A stretch of 46,981 nt of DNA from DASQBT01 sp049578545 (GCA_049578545.1 JBAUMF010000051.1:1-46981), one strand, 5' to 3'; positions 34,311 through 43,065 are shown, counted from the stretch's first letter. Notes: a model not told the origin generated them from the letters alone. Program-made: numbers and translations.

Positions 34311-34772
34311 ATGAACCGAACCCTGCTCGTCATGACCGTTTCCGCCTTGCTGCTTATTGGTGGTTGCAAACAGAAGTCAAATGAGCAGGCGGCTGCGCCC
34401 TCCGGTCCCCCACCCTTAAGCCATGCCGACAAACAGGTCACCACGACATCAGGTTTGAAGTACGAAGATATGGTCGTGGGCAATGGTGCTGTTGCAACAG
34501 CAGGCCAGACCGTCTCCGTCCATTACACCGGCTGGCTGACCGACAACACCAAATTTGATTCCAGCAAGGATCGGGGCGAGCCTTTCGAATTCACGCTCGG
34601 CAGCGGCCAGGTTATCCGTGGCTGGGACGAGGGCGTGGCAGGCATGAAAGTCGGTGGCAAGCGGCTGCTCACGATTCCATCCAATCTGGGCTATGGCGCA
34701 AACGGTGCAGGTGGGGTGATCCCGCCCAATGCAACCTTGATGTTCGAGGTGGAGTTGCTGGGAGTCAGGTGA
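34311..34772 (+). CDS. FKBP-type peptidyl-prolyl isomerase, lipoprotein
   Basis: 153 residues from the ATG at 34311. The lipobox LLLIGGC gives a lipid anchor at Cys19, followed by a Pro/Ala linker. The FKBP domain occupies about 45-153: VSVHYTGWLTDNTKFDSS, GEPFEFTLGSGQVIRGWDEGVAGMKVGGKR, LGYGANGAGGVIPPNATLMFEVELL, containing the Tyr, Phe, Asp, Trp and Val/Ile residues lining the prolyl pocket. It should accelerate proline isomerisation in envelope proteins. It follows the AEC gene by 62 bases, and a hairpin with a poor T-run (34817-34835) follows. Confidence 0.9.
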   Translation: MNRTLLVMTVSALLLIGGCKQKSNEQAAAPSGPPPLSHADKQVTTTSGLKYEDMVVGNGAVATAGQTVSVHYTGWLTDNTKFDSSKDRGEPFEFTLGSGQVIRGWDEGVAGMKVGGKRLLTIPSNLGYGANGAGGVIPPNATLMFEVELLGVR

Positions 34773-35062
34773 GCGGTGGCACTCTTGTGCCAATTGGATT
34801 TGCCGGTCTAACAATGTAAACGCGCAGAGCGTTTATCCTGCCTTTCATGGTGACGTCAGGATTGTTAGAAAATGTTAAACAAACCACTCAGGGGTATCAC
34901 CCAGTTCCAAATGAAGCTACATTTGCCGAAGTTGTTTACAATGCTCGGCTTCATTGGTCATTGAAATCAATCGATTGGGTACTGGCGATAATGCCGCGCC
35001 AGGATGACCTCACCAATTCACACAAAAATCGCGCTTACTCAACAACAGGAGCTTTCTCAAAT

Positions 35063-35830
35063 ATGCGTACAACCCCCTTAGTCTTTGGTGTTCTGGGCGT
35101 AGCCCTGATTTCTGCTGTTGCAATCAGCGCTCAGGCGGCTGAAGGCCACTACTACGATCCAACCAACGCGGCGAGCAAAGAAGGAAAAACGATCGGTTAC
35201 GAGCTGTTCAAGACGATTGGCTGTCCTGGCAAAGGGCTTCTCGATGCCCCATGCAAGGAGCCGAAGCCGGTCGATAGCGATGGTGATGGCGTGCCCGATA
35301 GTCTGGACAAGTGCCCCAACACCCCGGCGGGAGTGAAAGTCGATGCGCAGGGCTGCCCCCTGGACAGCGATGGTGATGGCGTGCCCGATTACCTGGACAA
35401 GTGTCCCAACACGCCCGCTGGCGCGAAAGTCGATGCCCAAGGCTGCCCCCTGCCGGTTGCACAAGCGGCACCAGTGCCAGCCCCTGCTCCCAAAAAGCTG
35501 GTGTTGGAAGGGGTTAACTTTGACAATGACAAAGCAACCCTGCACCCGGAGGCACTGGCTACGCTTGATCGGGCTGCCGTCGCTCTGAAGGAATGGGGTG
35601 ATGTAAAAGTTGAGATCGCAGGCTACACCGATAGCCGCAGCACTAATCAGCACAACATGAAGTTGTCTCAGCGCCGGGCTGAAGCCGTGCGCGATTACCT
35701 GATCAGCAAAGGTGTCGATGCTGATCGACTGACTGCCAAAGGCTACGGCGACTCCCGGCCAATTGCCGACAATGATACGGAAGAAGGCCGTCTCAAGAAT
35801 CGTCGCGTCGAGCTGGTTCCACAGCAATAA
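35063..35830 (+). CDS. OmpA family protein with thrombospondin type 3 repeats
   Basis: 255 residues from the ATG at 35063, with CAGGAG as ribosome site. The signal peptide ends near AISAQA. A short Cys-containing region (FKTIGCPGKGLLDAPCKEP) leads into two calcium-binding type TSP3 repeats (DSDGDGVPDSLDKCPNTP...), a Pro/Ala linker and a C-terminal OmpA domain (about 145-255). The peptidoglycan-binding part shows VNFDNDKATL, VEIAGYTDSRSTNQHNMKLSQRRAEAVRDYL and GYGDSRPIADN...GRLKNRRVEL. It should sit in the outer membrane or periplasm and tether it to the cell wall. It has no N-terminal beta-barrel, unlike E. coli OmpA. A strong intrinsic terminator follows. Confidence 0.9.
   Translation: MRTTPLVFGVLGVALISAVAISAQAAEGHYYDPTNAASKEGKTIGYELFKTIGCPGKGLLDAPCKEPKPVDSDGDGVPDSLDKCPNTPAGVKVDAQGCPLDSDGDGVPDYLDKCPNTPAGAKVDAQGCPLPVAQAAPVPAPAPKKLVLEGVNFDNDKATLHPEALATLDRAAVALKEWGDVKVEIAGYTDSRSTNQHNMKLSQRRAEAVRDYLISKGVDADRLTAKGYGDSRPIADNDTEEGRLKNRRVELVPQQ
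35273..35452 (+). repeat. Two tandem 90-bp TSP3 repeat units within the OmpA-like gene
   Basis: Units 35273-35362 and 35363-35452 encode DSDGDGVPD-[SY]-LDKCPNTPAG-[VA]-KVDAQGCPL twice with two residue changes. DNA identity is high, suggesting recent duplication and possible copy-number change by recombination or slippage. Confidence 0.85.
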
Positions 35831-35848
35831 ATTGCCATTCAGGCAGCC

Positions 35849-35880
35849 AAATACGGGGAGCTCGCTCCCCGTATTTATTT
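35849..35880 (+). terminator. Intrinsic terminator after the OmpA-like gene
   Basis: A 13-bp perfect stem (35849-35861 with 35864-35876) ending in a CTCG-type tip, followed by ATTT. It separates the OmpA-like gene from the ATP synthase operon. The outer A-T pairs supply A- and T-tracts for both directions. Confidence 0.8.
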
Positions 35881-35987
35881 ACTGCATCGCAGAAGGTCAC
35901 GGCCCCGGGCCGATTTGTAATGCGTGTTGTTTTAACGAGCACGCTTTTTGTTATAGCCCGGAAGCCTTCATTAGCGCAGTCTTATGA

Positions 35988-36017
35988 TTGCATCAGCATT
36001 TCTAATTCAGGTATGAT
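35988..36017 (+). promoter_or_regulatory. Candidate promoter of the atp operon
   Basis: TTGCAT (35988-35993), an 18-base spacer and TATGAT (36012-36017). The transcript would start about 3 bases before the atpI ATG at 36027, so atpI would be nearly leaderless. Another promoter further upstream cannot be excluded. Confidence 0.4.
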
Positions 36018-36026
36018 TGCGGCCTG

Positions 36027-36377
36027 ATGCTTCGGCCTACTCTTCGCATTGCGGCGGCGCAGTTGTTATTGTGCAGCATTGCAGGCGGAGTGGGGTATGC
36101 ATTGGGAGGGAAACCTGCGGCTTTGTCGGCAGCAGCCGGGGGTTCAGCGGCATTGCTGGGCACCCTGATTCTGATAATGCGGCAAAAGCAGAGCGAATTG
36201 CATTCCGGCTGGAGTGCGGAAAGAAATCTGCTCCAATTCTATCGCTCGGGACTTGAGCGTTTTGTCCTGGTAACGCTATTGTTGGGGCTGCTTTTTGCCT
36301 ACTCGGGGTCGATTCCTTTGGCTGTCCTGGCGGGCTTTTTAGTGGCCCAGGCAGCATGGTTGTTGGCACTTTGGTAA
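36027..36377 (+). CDS. atpI: ATP synthase subunit I
   Basis: 116 residues with four hydrophobic helices (LRIAAAQLLLCSIAGGVGYALGG, AALSAAAGGSAALLGTLILI, FVLVTLLLGLLFAY, LAVLAGFLVAQAAWLLALW). The small AtpI/UncI protein assists assembly of the c-ring and is not part of the mature enzyme. It is the first gene of the atp operon, 68 bases before atpB. No good ribosome site precedes it, as usual for this weakly expressed first gene. Confidence 0.88.
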   Translation: MLRPTLRIAAAQLLLCSIAGGVGYALGGKPAALSAAAGGSAALLGTLILIMRQKQSELHSGWSAERNLLQFYRSGLERFVLVTLLLGLLFAYSGSIPLAVLAGFLVAQAAWLLALW

Positions 36378-36445
36378 TTCATTGATGGGAAGTTTTGTCT
36401 GGGCAGTGCGCTGTTCATACAAAACCTTCTAGAGAATCAAGCACT

Positions 36446-37288
36446 ATGTCTGGCGAAGTCCATACCTCTGGCGAATACATCAAGCATCACCTGCAGAATC
36501 TTACCTACGGCAGATTGCCCGACGGCACCTGGGGCCTTGCCCACACCCAGCAGGAAGCCAAGGACATGGGCTTCTGGGCTGTTCACATCGACAGTCTTGG
36601 AGTGGGGATCATATTGGCACTGGTGTTCACCCTGATCTTCCGCTCTGTCGCAAAAAAGGCATCGACCGGGGTGCCTACCGGTGTTCAGAATTTTGTCGAG
36701 TGGGTGGTCGAGTTTATCGATGGTTCGGTGCGCGGTTCGTTCTCTCATCGCAATGCTCTGGTCGCACCGTTGGCCCTTACCATTTTCATCTGGGTGTTCC
36801 TGATGAATCTGATGGACCTGTTACCGGTTGATTGGCTGCCCCATTCTGCGGGCTGGGCAGGGATTCCCTTCCTCAAGATTGTCCCGTCGACCGACCCCAA
36901 CGTAACCTTCGGCATGTCGCTTACCGTGTTTGCCCTGGTAATCTACTACAGTGTGAAAATGAAGGGGCCGGGAGGCTTCTTTTCCGAGCTTGCTTTCCAG
37001 CCCTTTCCCAAATACTTGTTTCCGGTCAACCTGCTGCTTGAAGGCGTTGGCCTGCTCGCCAAGCCCATTTCTCTCTCGCTGCGGCTGTTCGGCAACATGT
37101 ACGCAGGTGAAATGATATTCATCCTAATTGCCCTGATGTTTGGTGGCGGGATCATTCTTGGTTTGTTCGGCGGCGTCCTGCAATGGGCCTGGGCGGTGTT
37201 CCATATTCTGGTGATTACATTGCAGGCGTTTATCTTTATGACGCTGACCATCGTATATCTTGACATGGCTCATTCTGAACATCACTAG
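36446..37288 (+). CDS. atpB: ATP synthase F0 subunit a
   Basis: 280 residues from the ATG at 36446 (MSGEVHTSGEYIKHHLQ). The essential proton-path arginine is R213 in SLRLFGNMYAGE. GVPTGVQNFVEWVVEFI, FLMNLMDLLPVDWLP and the last helices (LQAFIFMTLTIVYLDMAH) match beta/gammaproteobacterial AtpB. It forms the two half-channels for protons beside the c-ring in the inner membrane. An upstream in-frame start at 36395 would add 17 residues not seen in the family. Confidence 0.95.
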   Translation: MSGEVHTSGEYIKHHLQNLTYGRLPDGTWGLAHTQQEAKDMGFWAVHIDSLGVGIILALVFTLIFRSVAKKASTGVPTGVQNFVEWVVEFIDGSVRGSFSHRNALVAPLALTIFIWVFLMNLMDLLPVDWLPHSAGWAGIPFLKIVPSTDPNVTFGMSLTVFALVIYYSVKMKGPGGFFSELAFQPFPKYLFPVNLLLEGVGLLAKPISLSLRLFGNMYAGEMIFILIALMFGGGIILGLFGGVLQWAWAVFHILVITLQAFIFMTLTIVYLDMAHSEHH

Positions 37289-37351
37289 GCTAATCTCGGG
37301 TTGGCATTCATTTGCTATTTAATTTAAATCTGAAAACTAAGGAGTAATTCA

Positions 37352-37591
37352 ATGGATATGACTCATGCACTGCTGTACATTGCCGGCGCCCTGATGATGG
37401 GCTTAGGTGCATTGGGCGCTTCGGTGGGTATCGGCATCCTTGGTGGACGTTTTCTTGAAGGTGCTGCACGCCAACCTGAACTCATTCCAATGCTGCGTAC
37501 CCAGTTCTTCATCGTCATGGGTCTGGTCGACGCCGTGCCCATGATCGCTGTCGGTCTGGCGATGTACGTCCTGTTCGCGGTTGCGGCCTGA
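37352..37591 (+). CDS. atpE: ATP synthase F0 subunit c
   Basis: 79 residues, a two-helix hairpin. Helix 1 has GLGALGASVGIGILGG, the polar loop ARQPE, and helix 2 the ion-binding carboxylate D60 in GLVDAVPMIAVGLAMY. No extra Gln/Ser sodium ligands are evident, so proton coupling is expected. The ribosome site AAGGAG is the strongest of the operon, in keeping with the many copies needed per enzyme. Confidence 0.97.
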   Translation: MDMTHALLYIAGALMMGLGALGASVGIGILGGRFLEGAARQPELIPMLRTQFFIVMGLVDAVPMIAVGLAMYVLFAVAA

Positions 37592-37603
37592 AGATTGACT
37601 GTC

Positions 37604-37647
37604 GCCGCCCAAATGGCGGCCTAGCAGATTGGGCGCCTTTGGCGCTC
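37604..37647 (+). other. Two tandem RNA hairpins between atpE and atpF
   Basis: GCCGCC (37604-37609) pairs with GGCGGC (37615-37620) around CAAAT. GGGCGCC (37631-37637) pairs with GGCGCTC (37641-37647) around TTT, with one G-U pair. Neither has a T-run, so they are not full terminators. They could stabilise the 3' end of the atpE message or mark a cleavage site, raising subunit c over the others. Confidence 0.5.
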
Positions 37648-37666
37648 CTTCCGTGAAGGTAAACAA

Positions 37667-38137
37667 ATGAACATCAACGCAACACTGATTGGCCAGTCCA
37701 TTACGTTCATGATCTTCGTGTGGTTCTGCATGAAGTATATATGGCCGCCCATCATGAACGCCCTGGAAACACGCAAGAAGATTATTGCTGACGGCTTGGC
37801 CGCTGCTGACCACGCCAGGCTGGATCTTGAACTGGCGAGAAAAAAGGCGACTGAAAATCTGCACGACGCCAAGGTTCAAGCCGCGGAGATCATCGCCCAG
37901 GCCGAAAAGCGCGCTGCGCAAATGGTGGAAGAAGCAAAGGCCGTGGCAAAGGCCGAAGGCGATCGCCAACTGGCGGCCGCCAAGGTTGAAATCGAGCAGG
38001 AAGCCAACCGCGCGCGCGAATCGCTACGCGAACAGGTCGCGGAGCTGGCTGTTGCCGGCGCAGAAAGAATCCTGCGCCGCGAAATCAACCCGCAGACCCA
38101 CGCGGACCTGATCAATCAATTGAAAGCCGAGTTGTAA
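37667..38137 (+). CDS. atpF: ATP synthase F0 subunit b
   Basis: 156 residues. One N-terminal membrane helix (LIGQSITFMIFVWFCMKYIWPPI) followed by a long charged helix (EKRAAQMVEEAKAVAKAEGDRQLAAAKVEIEQEANRARESLREQVAELAVAGAERIL, taken in parts) that forms the peripheral stalk as a dimer. Ends ADLINQLKAEL, the delta-contacting tail. A GAAGG ribosome site follows two hairpins. Normal length. Confidence 0.95.
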   Translation: MNINATLIGQSITFMIFVWFCMKYIWPPIMNALETRKKIIADGLAAADHARLDLELARKKATENLHDAKVQAAEIIAQAEKRAAQMVEEAKAVAKAEGDRQLAAAKVEIEQEANRARESLREQVAELAVAGAERILRREINPQTHADLINQLKAEL

Positions 38138-38140
38138 ATC

Positions 38141-38680
38141 ATGGCGGAACTGTCCACTCTGGCTCGACCCTACGCTGAAGCCGTGTTCCGTCTGGCCAAG
38201 ACCTCAGGCGATCGCAAAGCATGGTCTGACCGCTTAAGCAAGGTCGGCCAGGTAGTGGGCGATCCTCAAATGCGGACGCTTATCGCCGACCCCAATGTGT
38301 CTGCCGCACAGGTTGCGGATTTGATCGTTTCAATTCTGGGTGACAGTCTGGGTGACAACAAGGGCGTTAACTTCATCAAGGTGCTGGCGGAAAACAATCG
38401 CCTTACCCTGTTGCCGGAAATCGAGGCCCAGTTTGAAGCGCTCAAGGCAGACGCCGAGGGCGTTGTCGAAGCGAAAATCAGCAGCGCTCAGGAAATGAGT
38501 AACGCACAGCTGAATGATCTGGTTGGCGCATTGAAAAAGAAGTACGGCCGCGATGTGCAGGTATCCGTCAGCGTGGATGCTACATTGATCGGTGGCGTTG
38601 TGCTGGCGATCGGCGACCGGGTGATTGATGGCTCGGTGCGGGGACGCCTGGAAAAGATGGCCTTCAGCCTCAAGAGTTGA
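38141..38680 (+). CDS. atpH: ATP synthase F1 subunit delta
   Basis: 179 residues. The N-terminal helical bundle (STLARPYAEAVFRLAKTSGDRKAWSDRL) binds the top of F1, and the C-terminal part with VDATLIGGVVLAIGDRVIDGSVRGRLEKM is the family signature. It links the F1 head to the b stalk. It starts 3 bases after the atpF stop, so translation is coupled. Confidence 0.95.
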   Translation: MAELSTLARPYAEAVFRLAKTSGDRKAWSDRLSKVGQVVGDPQMRTLIADPNVSAAQVADLIVSILGDSLGDNKGVNFIKVLAENNRLTLLPEIEAQFEALKADAEGVVEAKISSAQEMSNAQLNDLVGALKKKYGRDVQVSVSVDATLIGGVVLAIGDRVIDGSVRGRLEKMAFSLKS

Positions 38681-38718
38681 GTTTAATCATTTAGGGACCG
38701 ACCCAGTCGGAGACAAAC

Positions 38719-40260
38719 ATGCAATTGAATCCAAGTGAAATCAGCGAACTGATCAAAGCCAAGATCGAGAACCTGACATCCGGTTCCGAACTGCGCACTC
38801 AGGGCACAATTGTGTCCGTGACCGACGGCATCGTTCGCATCCACGGGCTGTCCGACGTAATGGCGGGTGAAATGATTGAACTGCCGAGCAACACCTTCGG
38901 CATGGCATTGAATCTTGAGCGCGACTCCGTTGGTGCTGTGGTGCTGGGCGACTATGAACACATCAAGGAAGGCGATATTGCCAAGTGCACCGGGCGTATT
39001 CTGGAAGTACCCATTGGCACGGAGTTGCTGGGCCGGGTCGTGAACTCCCTTGGGCAGCCTATTGATGCCAAGGGCCCGATTCCTGCCAAGCTTTCTTCAC
39101 CGATCGAAAAAATTGCCCCAGGCGTGATTGCGCGCCAGTCAGTGAACCAGCCGGTGCAGACCGGGCTCAAATCGATCGACTCCATGGTGCCGATCGGTCG
39201 CGGCCAGCGCGAACTCATTATTGGCGACCGTCAGACCGGCAAGACCGCCGTGGCGATTGATGCCATCATTAATCAGAAGGGCAAGGGCGTTTACTGTATC
39301 TATGTGGCAGTGGGCCAGAAGGCTTCCTCTATTGCCAACGTCGTGCGCAAGCTGGAAGTGCATGGCGCCATGGAATACACAATCATCGTTGCTGCGACGG
39401 CGTCCGACTCTGCCGCCATGCAGTACATTGCACCGTATTCCGGCTGTACCATGGGTGAGTACTTTCGCGACAACGGCATGGATGCACTGATCATTTATGA
39501 TGATCTGACCAAGCAAGCCTGGGCCTACCGTCAAGTCTCGCTGCTGTTGCGCCGTCCGCCCGGTCGTGAAGCCTACCCCGGTGACGTATTCTATCTGCAC
39601 TCTCGTCTGCTCGAGCGCGCTGCCCGTATCAATGCCGCCGAAGTGGCCAAGCGCACTGGCGGTGCCGTGACGGGCAAGACCGGGTCCCTGACTGCTCTGC
39701 CAATCATCGAAACCCAGGCCGGTGACGTATCCGCCTTCGTGCCAACCAACGTAATCTCCATTACTGATGGGCAGATCTTCCTCGAAACCGACCTGTTCAA
39801 CGCCGGTATTCGTCCAGCCATCAATGCGGGTCTGTCCGTTTCTCGTGTTGGAGGTGCTGCACAGACCAAGGTCATCAAGAAACTTGGCGGCGGCATTCGC
39901 CTGGCTCTCGCCCAGTATCGTGAATTGGCAGCATTTGCACAGTTCGCTTCCGATCTCGACGATGCGACGCGCAAGCAGCTGGATCGCGGCAAGATCGTGA
40001 CCGAGTTGATGAAGCAGCCGCAATACTCTCCCATGAGCGTGGCGGAAATGGCACTGACACTGTTCGCAGTCAACAACGGTTACCTGGATGGTCTGGATGT
40101 GAAGAAGGTGCTGCCTTTCGAGTCAGCGCTGCAAGCTTACATCAGGGACAGGCATAAAGATCTGCTCGATGTCATCAATGCCAGCGGCGACATGACAGGC
40201 GACCAGGAGCGCGAGCTGAAGGCCGCAATCGAGTCCTTCAAGCAGACCGTGGTTTACTGA
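38719..40260 (+). CDS. atpA: ATP synthase F1 subunit alpha
   Basis: 513 residues. An N-terminal beta-barrel (about 1-95) and a nucleotide domain with P-loop GDRQTGKTA at 169-177 bind the non-catalytic nucleotide. SLLLRRPPGREAYPGDVFYLHSRLLERAA, read in pieces, and the arginine finger region VSRVGGAAQTK are intact. The C-terminal helical domain ends AIESFKQTVVY. GGAGA-type ribosome site. Standard length and sequence; three copies per enzyme. Confidence 0.97.
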   Translation: MQLNPSEISELIKAKIENLTSGSELRTQGTIVSVTDGIVRIHGLSDVMAGEMIELPSNTFGMALNLERDSVGAVVLGDYEHIKEGDIAKCTGRILEVPIGTELLGRVVNSLGQPIDAKGPIPAKLSSPIEKIAPGVIARQSVNQPVQTGLKSIDSMVPIGRGQRELIIGDRQTGKTAVAIDAIINQKGKGVYCIYVAVGQKASSIANVVRKLEVHGAMEYTIIVAATASDSAAMQYIAPYSGCTMGEYFRDNGMDALIIYDDLTKQAWAYRQVSLLLRRPPGREAYPGDVFYLHSRLLERAARINAAEVAKRTGGAVTGKTGSLTALPIIETQAGDVSAFVPTNVISITDGQIFLETDLFNAGIRPAINAGLSVSRVGGAAQTKVIKKLGGGIRLALAQYRELAAFAQFASDLDDATRKQLDRGKIVTELMKQPQYSPMSVAEMALTLFAVNNGYLDGLDVKKVLPFESALQAYIRDRHKDLLDVINASGDMTGDQERELKAAIESFKQTVVY

Positions 40261-40275
40261 TAGGGAGCGCCGGCG

Positions 40276-41148
40276 ATGGCCGCAGGTAAGGAAATCCGCA
40301 CCAAGATCAAGAGTGTGGAAAACACGCGCAAGATCACCAAAGCCATGGAAATGGTGGCAGCGTCCAAAATGCGCAAGGCTCAGGAGCGGATGAAGCATGC
40401 CCGCCCCTATGCTGAAAAAATCGCCCATGTGGCTGTTCACATGGCTTACGCACATCCGGAATACGAGCATCCATTTGCGCTTCGCCATGATTCCACCAAA
40501 CGGATTGGCCTGATCATAGTCACCTCAGACAAGGGACTGTGCGGCGGCTTGAACACGAACGTATTGCGGCTTGTGGTGACGCAGATGAAGTCCTGGGATA
40601 GCCAAGGAATACAGGTGGATGTCACCACATTCGGCAACAAGGGCCTGGGTTTCATGCAGCGTTCTGGCGCGAGTGTCGTGTCGCACTTGACCGGGCTCGG
40701 TGACACTCCCTACATGCAAGCACTCATCGGCCCGGTGAAGGTGATGCTGGATGCCTATGTGGAAGGCAGGATCGATGCGCTTTACGTCGTCTACAACAAG
40801 TTTGTCAACACCATGAAGCAAGAGCCCCAGCTAAGGCAATTGCTGCCCCTGGAACAGGCGGCGGGCGACGAGGCAGAAAAGCTGCAGCATCACTGGGACT
40901 ATATCTATGAGCCGGATGCCAAGCCGGTAGTGGATGCATTGTTGACACGTTATATTGAATCGCTGGTATATCAGGCGGTGGTCGAAAACCTCGCGTGCGA
41001 ACAGTCTGCACGGATGGTGGCGATGAAGGCCGCTTCAGACAATGCGAAGAACGTGATTGGCGAACTGAAGCTGGTGTACAACAAAACGCGACAGGCAGCG
41101 ATTACCAAAGAGCTGTCAGAGATTGTCGCCGGTGCTGCAGCAGTTTAA
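40276..41148 (+). CDS. atpG: ATP synthase F1 subunit gamma
   Basis: 290 residues. The N-terminal helix KEIRTKIKSVENTRKITKAMEMVAASKMRKAQ and C-terminal helix ARMVAMKAASDNAKNVIGELKLVYNKTRQAAITKELSEIVAGAAA (in parts) form the rotating coiled coil; SDKGLCGGLNTNV marks the Rossmann-like middle. It transmits rotation from the c-ring to the catalytic sites. GGGAG ribosome site 15 bases after atpA. Confidence 0.97.
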   Translation: MAAGKEIRTKIKSVENTRKITKAMEMVAASKMRKAQERMKHARPYAEKIAHVAVHMAYAHPEYEHPFALRHDSTKRIGLIIVTSDKGLCGGLNTNVLRLVVTQMKSWDSQGIQVDVTTFGNKGLGFMQRSGASVVSHLTGLGDTPYMQALIGPVKVMLDAYVEGRIDALYVVYNKFVNTMKQEPQLRQLLPLEQAAGDEAEKLQHHWDYIYEPDAKPVVDALLTRYIESLVYQAVVENLACEQSARMVAMKAASDNAKNVIGELKLVYNKTRQAAITKELSEIVAGAAAV

Positions 41149-41189
41149 GCGCAGCTAGAAAGAACTCAATTTTTGCTTAGGAACAAAGC

Positions 41190-42569
41190 ATGAGCAACGG
41201 AAAAATCGTACAGATCATCGGTGCGGTGGTAGACGTGGAATTTCCCCGGGACTCCATGCCCTATGTGTTTAGTGCGCTCAGGATGAACGATCCTCAGCTT
41301 ACCCTGGAAGTGCAGCAGCAGCTTGGCGACGGCGTGGTGCGCACCATTGCGATGGGCTCGACCGACGGCCTGCGCCGCGGCATGGAAGTGGGCGACACCG
41401 GTTCCCCCATCTCTGTCCCGGTCGGCCCGGCCACGCTGGGCCGCATCATGGACGTGTTGGGCGAGCCGGTGGATGATGCCGGCCCGATTGGCACCCAGGA
41501 ACGCATGCCGATCCATCGCAAGGCTCCGGACTTCGCGGACCAGGCTGCCAGTGTCGAAATTCTCGAAACCGGCATCAAGGTGATCGACCTCATCATGCCG
41601 ATTGCCAAGGGCGGCAAAGTCGGCCTGTTCGGCGGCGCGGGTGTGGGCAAGACCGTGACCCTGATGGAGCTGATTCGCAACATTGCGGTGCAACACTCGG
41701 GTTTCTCGGTGTTTGCCGGCGTCGGTGAACGGACGCGCGAAGGGAACGACTTCTACCACGAAATGAAGGAAGGCGGCGTGCTGGACAAGGTTGCACTGGT
41801 GTACGGGCAGATGAACGAACCCCCTGGCAACCGCCTGCGGGTGGCGCTGACTGGTTTGACCATGGCGGAATACTTCCGCGACGAAGGCCGAGACGTGCTG
41901 TTCTTCGTCGACAACATTTACCGCTACACCCTGGCCGGTACCGAAGTGTCCGCCCTGCTGGGGCGGATGCCCTCCGCCGTAGGTTACCAGCCCACCCTGG
42001 CCTCGGAAATGGGTGCCTTGCAGGAGCGGATCACCTCCACCCGCACCGGCTCCATCACGTCTTTCCAGGCCGTGTATGTACCCGCGGATGACCTGACCGA
42101 TCCATCCCCTGCGACCACCTTTGCCCACCTCGATGCGACGCTCGTGTTGTCGCGACAGGTTGCCGAGCTGGGTATCTACCCTGCAGTGGATCCGCTCGAT
42201 TCGACTTCGCGCCAGCTTGACCCCCAGGTCGTTGGTGAAGAGCATTACACCGTGGCCCGTTCCGTTCAGGCGACCCTGCAGCGCTACAAGGAACTGCGCG
42301 ACATTATCGCCATTCTGGGCATGGATGAACTTTCCCCTGAAGACAAACTGGTTGTAGCGCGTGCGCGGAAGATCCAGCGCTTCCTCTCCCAGCCCTTCTT
42401 TGTTGCGGAGGTATTTACCGGCGCTCCTGGCAAGTACGTGTCCCTCAAGGAAACCATCAATGGCTTCAAGGGCATCGTCAATGGCGAATACGATCATCTG
42501 CCCGAGCAGGCGTTCTACATGGTTGGCGCGATTGAAGAAGCCGTCGAAAAAGCGAAGACTGTTCAGTAA
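41190..42569 (+). CDS. atpD: ATP synthase F1 subunit beta (catalytic)
   Basis: 459 residues. P-loop GGAGVGKT at 148-155, catalytic Glu in VGERTREGNDFYHEM, and ALTGLTMAEYFRDEGRDVLFFVDNIYRYTLAG with the DELSEED-like segment MDELSPEDKLVVARARKIQRF. The catalytic residues I can see are present. It makes ATP from ADP and phosphate. AGGA ribosome site. The long open frame on the opposite strand is a composition shadow. Confidence 0.98.
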   Translation: MSNGKIVQIIGAVVDVEFPRDSMPYVFSALRMNDPQLTLEVQQQLGDGVVRTIAMGSTDGLRRGMEVGDTGSPISVPVGPATLGRIMDVLGEPVDDAGPIGTQERMPIHRKAPDFADQAASVEILETGIKVIDLIMPIAKGGKVGLFGGAGVGKTVTLMELIRNIAVQHSGFSVFAGVGERTREGNDFYHEMKEGGVLDKVALVYGQMNEPPGNRLRVALTGLTMAEYFRDEGRDVLFFVDNIYRYTLAGTEVSALLGRMPSAVGYQPTLASEMGALQERITSTRTGSITSFQAVYVPADDLTDPSPATTFAHLDATLVLSRQVAELGIYPAVDPLDSTSRQLDPQVVGEEHYTVARSVQATLQRYKELRDIIAILGMDELSPEDKLVVARARKIQRFLSQPFFVAEVFTGAPGKYVSLKETINGFKGIVNGEYDHLPEQAFYMVGAIEEAVEKAKTVQ

Positions 42570-42583
42570 AGGTAAAAGGTCAT

Positions 42584-43006
42584 ATGGCCATGACATTGCA
42601 CGTTGACATCGTCAGCGCCGAAGCGTCTCTCTTCTCGGGAGCGGCTGAGTTTGTTTCAGTTCCTGGCGAGATGGGCGAACTGGGGATCTACCCCCGTCAC
42701 GCCCCGTTGCTGACGAGAATCAAGCCCGGGACGGTGCGCATCAAGAGGGCGGAGTCCGCGGAAGAAGAACTTTTCTATGTCTCCAGTGGTATCCTGGAAG
42801 TACAGCCATTTGTGGTTACCATCCTATCTGACACAGCCATTCGCGGCCAGGATCTGGATGAAGCAAAGGCCTTGGAGGCCAAGCGGGCCGCAGAAGAGGC
42901 GATGAAAGACCGATCTGCGGCTATGGACTACGCCAAGGCCCAGGCCGAACTGGCCGAGGCGGTTGCACAGTTGGCCTCAATTCAGAAGCTGCGCAAGCGT
43001 ACCTGA
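42584..43006 (+). CDS. atpC: ATP synthase F1 subunit epsilon
   Basis: 140 residues: an N-terminal beta-sandwich (LHVDIVSAEASLFSGAAEFVSVPGEMGELGIYPRHAPLL) binding the c-ring/gamma foot, and a C-terminal helical hairpin (about 88-140, Ala/Glu/Lys-rich) that can inhibit ATP hydrolysis. Last gene of the operon. No terminator lies directly after it, so some transcripts may continue into yggX. Confidence 0.96.
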   Translation: MAMTLHVDIVSAEASLFSGAAEFVSVPGEMGELGIYPRHAPLLTRIKPGTVRIKRAESAEEELFYVSSGILEVQPFVVTILSDTAIRGQDLDEAKALEAKRAAEEAMKDRSAAMDYAKAQAELAEAVAQLASIQKLRKRT

Positions 43007-43065
43007 GCCCCTTGGCCTGCTAGTGATGTAAAAAGAAACGCAGCGAGAAGTCGTTGTGCCGGTTT

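Noticed and set aside
41166..42596. Open frame of 476 codons opposite atpD
   Set aside because: It is exactly antisense to a near-invariant gene and has no recognisable motif.
43007..43060. Terminator directly after atpC
   Set aside because: No stem with a T-run is visible, so the operon end is not marked here.
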